In this document: piece by piece, positions 37,218-37,517 of the stretch | Numbering within the stretch: the first letter of the stretch is position 1 | How the letters are laid out: the number at the start of each line of letters is the position of its first letter | Assembly (NCBI GenBank): GCA_017411435.1 | Contig: JAFQQD010000009.1 | Span: 1-37,517, forward strand | Direction: 5' to 3' | DNA from: Clostridia bacterium | GTDB lineage: Bacteria; Bacillota; Clostridia; UMGS1883 | DNA: 37,517 bases | Notes under the pieces: model-generated | Database searches by the model: none | What the model saw: only the letters and a program-made list of their open reading frames with translations | What the model was told of the DNA's origin: nothing | Translations under genes and position numbers: made by a program

Positions 37218-37236
37218 GGTTCAAGTCTCGTTATCC
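37218..37236 (+). repeat. tRNA T-arm-like fragment, plus strand
   Basis: GGTTCAAGTCTCGTTATCC resembles the T-loop (GGTTCAAGTC) and acceptor strand of a tRNA-Leu-type gene, in opposite orientation to the fragment at 36972-36989. The two thus flank the unexplained segment as imperfect inverted repeats. Confidence 0.35.
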
Positions 37237-37247
37237 TTTATAAAAAA

Positions 37248-37285
37248 AAGAGAAGATACCCATAAATGGATACCTTCTCATTTTT
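37248..37285 (+). terminator. Imperfect terminator-like hairpin
   Basis: GAGAAG (37250-37255) / CTTCTC (37274-37279), with partial pairing of the inner TACCCA and TGGATA stretches, followed by ATTTTT. An A-run lies upstream. Confidence 0.55.
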
Positions 37286-37301
37286 GGTGCGGATACCAGA
37301 C
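37281..37301 (-). repeat. Second tRNA 3'-end-like sequence, candidate attachment site
   Basis: TTTTTGGTGCGGATA at 37281-37295 repeats 36968-36982; read on the minus strand it is TATCCGCACCA plus A-run, an encoded tRNA 3' end. It lies about 90 bases from the end of a tyrosine integrase gene. An attachment core overlapping a tRNA 3' end next to int is the usual layout, so this is my best candidate for the left end of an element extending beyond the window. Confidence 0.45.
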
Positions 37302-37345
37302 ACAAAGTCTTATAAACGCCTATATAAAGCCATTTATAATTTTTG

Positions 37346-37364
37346 ATGTTGCCTAAATGTTGCC
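37346..37364. repeat. Direct repeat ATGTTGCC x2
   Basis: ATGTTGCC at 37346-37353 and 37357-37364 (period 11, one helical turn). Between the candidate core site and int, such repeats may be integrase or excisionase binding sites. Confidence 0.35.
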
Positions 37365-37387
37365 AATGAGGTAATGACGAGGTATAT

Positions 37388-37516
37388 TCAAGCGTATATT
37401 TCTTGTGTTTGTTTCGTTTCTTGCAGCCCTATTGTAAGACCTTCACTCTCTAAAATTGCATCTACTCTTGAGATGTGGTCCTGCAGATAATCTTGTGTTG
37501 CGTAAAAATAAGTGTT
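37388..37516 (-). CDS. Tyrosine recombinase/integrase, C-terminal end (cut by window edge)
   Basis: The minus-strand frame is open from the right edge and encodes 42 residues. It begins NTYFYATQDYLQDHISRVDA. Phage-type integrases end with the catalytic Tyr in a motif like M-N-T-Y-x-H, followed by a helix with D/E-x-x-I-x-x-V-D-x-I; here NTY and HISRVDAIL fit. The rest of the gene lies outside the window. Together with the tRNA-like core at 37281 it indicates an integrated element entering from the right. Confidence 0.72.
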   Translation of the reverse strand, partial: NTYFYATQDYLQDHISRVDAILESEGLTIGLQETKQTQEIYA

Positions 37517-37517
37517 C

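Noticed and set aside
36893-37243. 116-aa plus-strand ORF across repeat C and the GC-richer segment
   Set aside because: It starts inside the dispersed repeat, runs through its terminator hairpin and a tRNA-like fragment, and has no ribosome binding site. Copies A and B do not keep the frame.

Overview
The window looks like chromosomal DNA of an anaerobic, probably gut-associated, low-GC Gram-positive bacterium (Bacillota, class Clostridia). The basis is the gene order rplU-prp-rpmA-obgE-yhbY-nadD-yqeK-rsfS-leuS, an L27 protein with a Prp-cleavable N-terminal extension, strong AGGAGG ribosome binding sites, consensus sigma-A promoters, a GGGtGRT/NifU-like gene pair and a ferredoxin-thioredoxin-reductase-like protein next to thioredoxin. 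I cannot name a genus. The conserved backbone is bordered by mobile DNA on both sides.

Left border (1-6100) is an AT-rich mobile region. It holds the C-terminal end of a large serine recombinase cut by the window edge, small unknown ORFs, two ORFs that resemble the N-terminal domain of serine recombinases but lack the catalytic serine, and a type II restriction-modification island. The island has a C-type controller with a candidate C-box, two nuclease-like ORFs, and a convergent C5-cytosine methyltransferase translationally coupled to a small basic protein. The region ends at a 3' tRNA fragment near 6060-6080, a likely integration scar. Backbone promoters and genes start directly after it.

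Backbone part 1 (6109-21863) encodes a SulP anion transporter, a DMT transporter, the L21/L27 ribosomal operon with its cysteine protease, Obg and other ribosome-linked factors, NAD synthesis (nadD), YqeK, RsfS, LeuRS and threonine synthase. A small DUF1540 protein, short enough to be missed easily, lies on the minus strand after thrC. A metallophosphoesterase and the proteostasis set tig-clpP-clpX follow. Trigger factor carries a long Lys/Thr/Ala-rich tail.

Backbone part 2 (21996-29321) is mainly minus strand: a CapA-type protein, a membrane protein, a secreted protein with a stalk domain plus 24 tandem 21-residue repeats, a small XRE regulator, the GGGtGRT/NifU-like pair and a cytidylate-kinase-like protein. 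Part 3 (29400-36875) is plus strand: a CofE-like ligase preceded by a compact predicted H-type pseudoknot, an FTR-like protein with thioredoxin, a secreted stalk-domain protein that appears to sit between trxA and a relic of a trxA 3' end, and a FucU plus RbsABC-type sugar import operon.

Right border (36876-37517) holds the third copy of a roughly 100-bp dispersed repeat, two tRNA-Leu-like 3' fragments around an unexplained GC-richer segment, another tRNA-like end and the C-terminus of a tyrosine integrase on the minus strand. A second integrated element probably begins here.

The observations I rate highest are the three-copy dispersed repeat, which always follows a terminator and keeps a stem with a compensatory change; the pseudoknot leader at 29471-29510; the catalytic-serine-less recombinase-like ORFs; and the trxA tail relic. 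All functions are inferred from sequence by eye; no searches were run.
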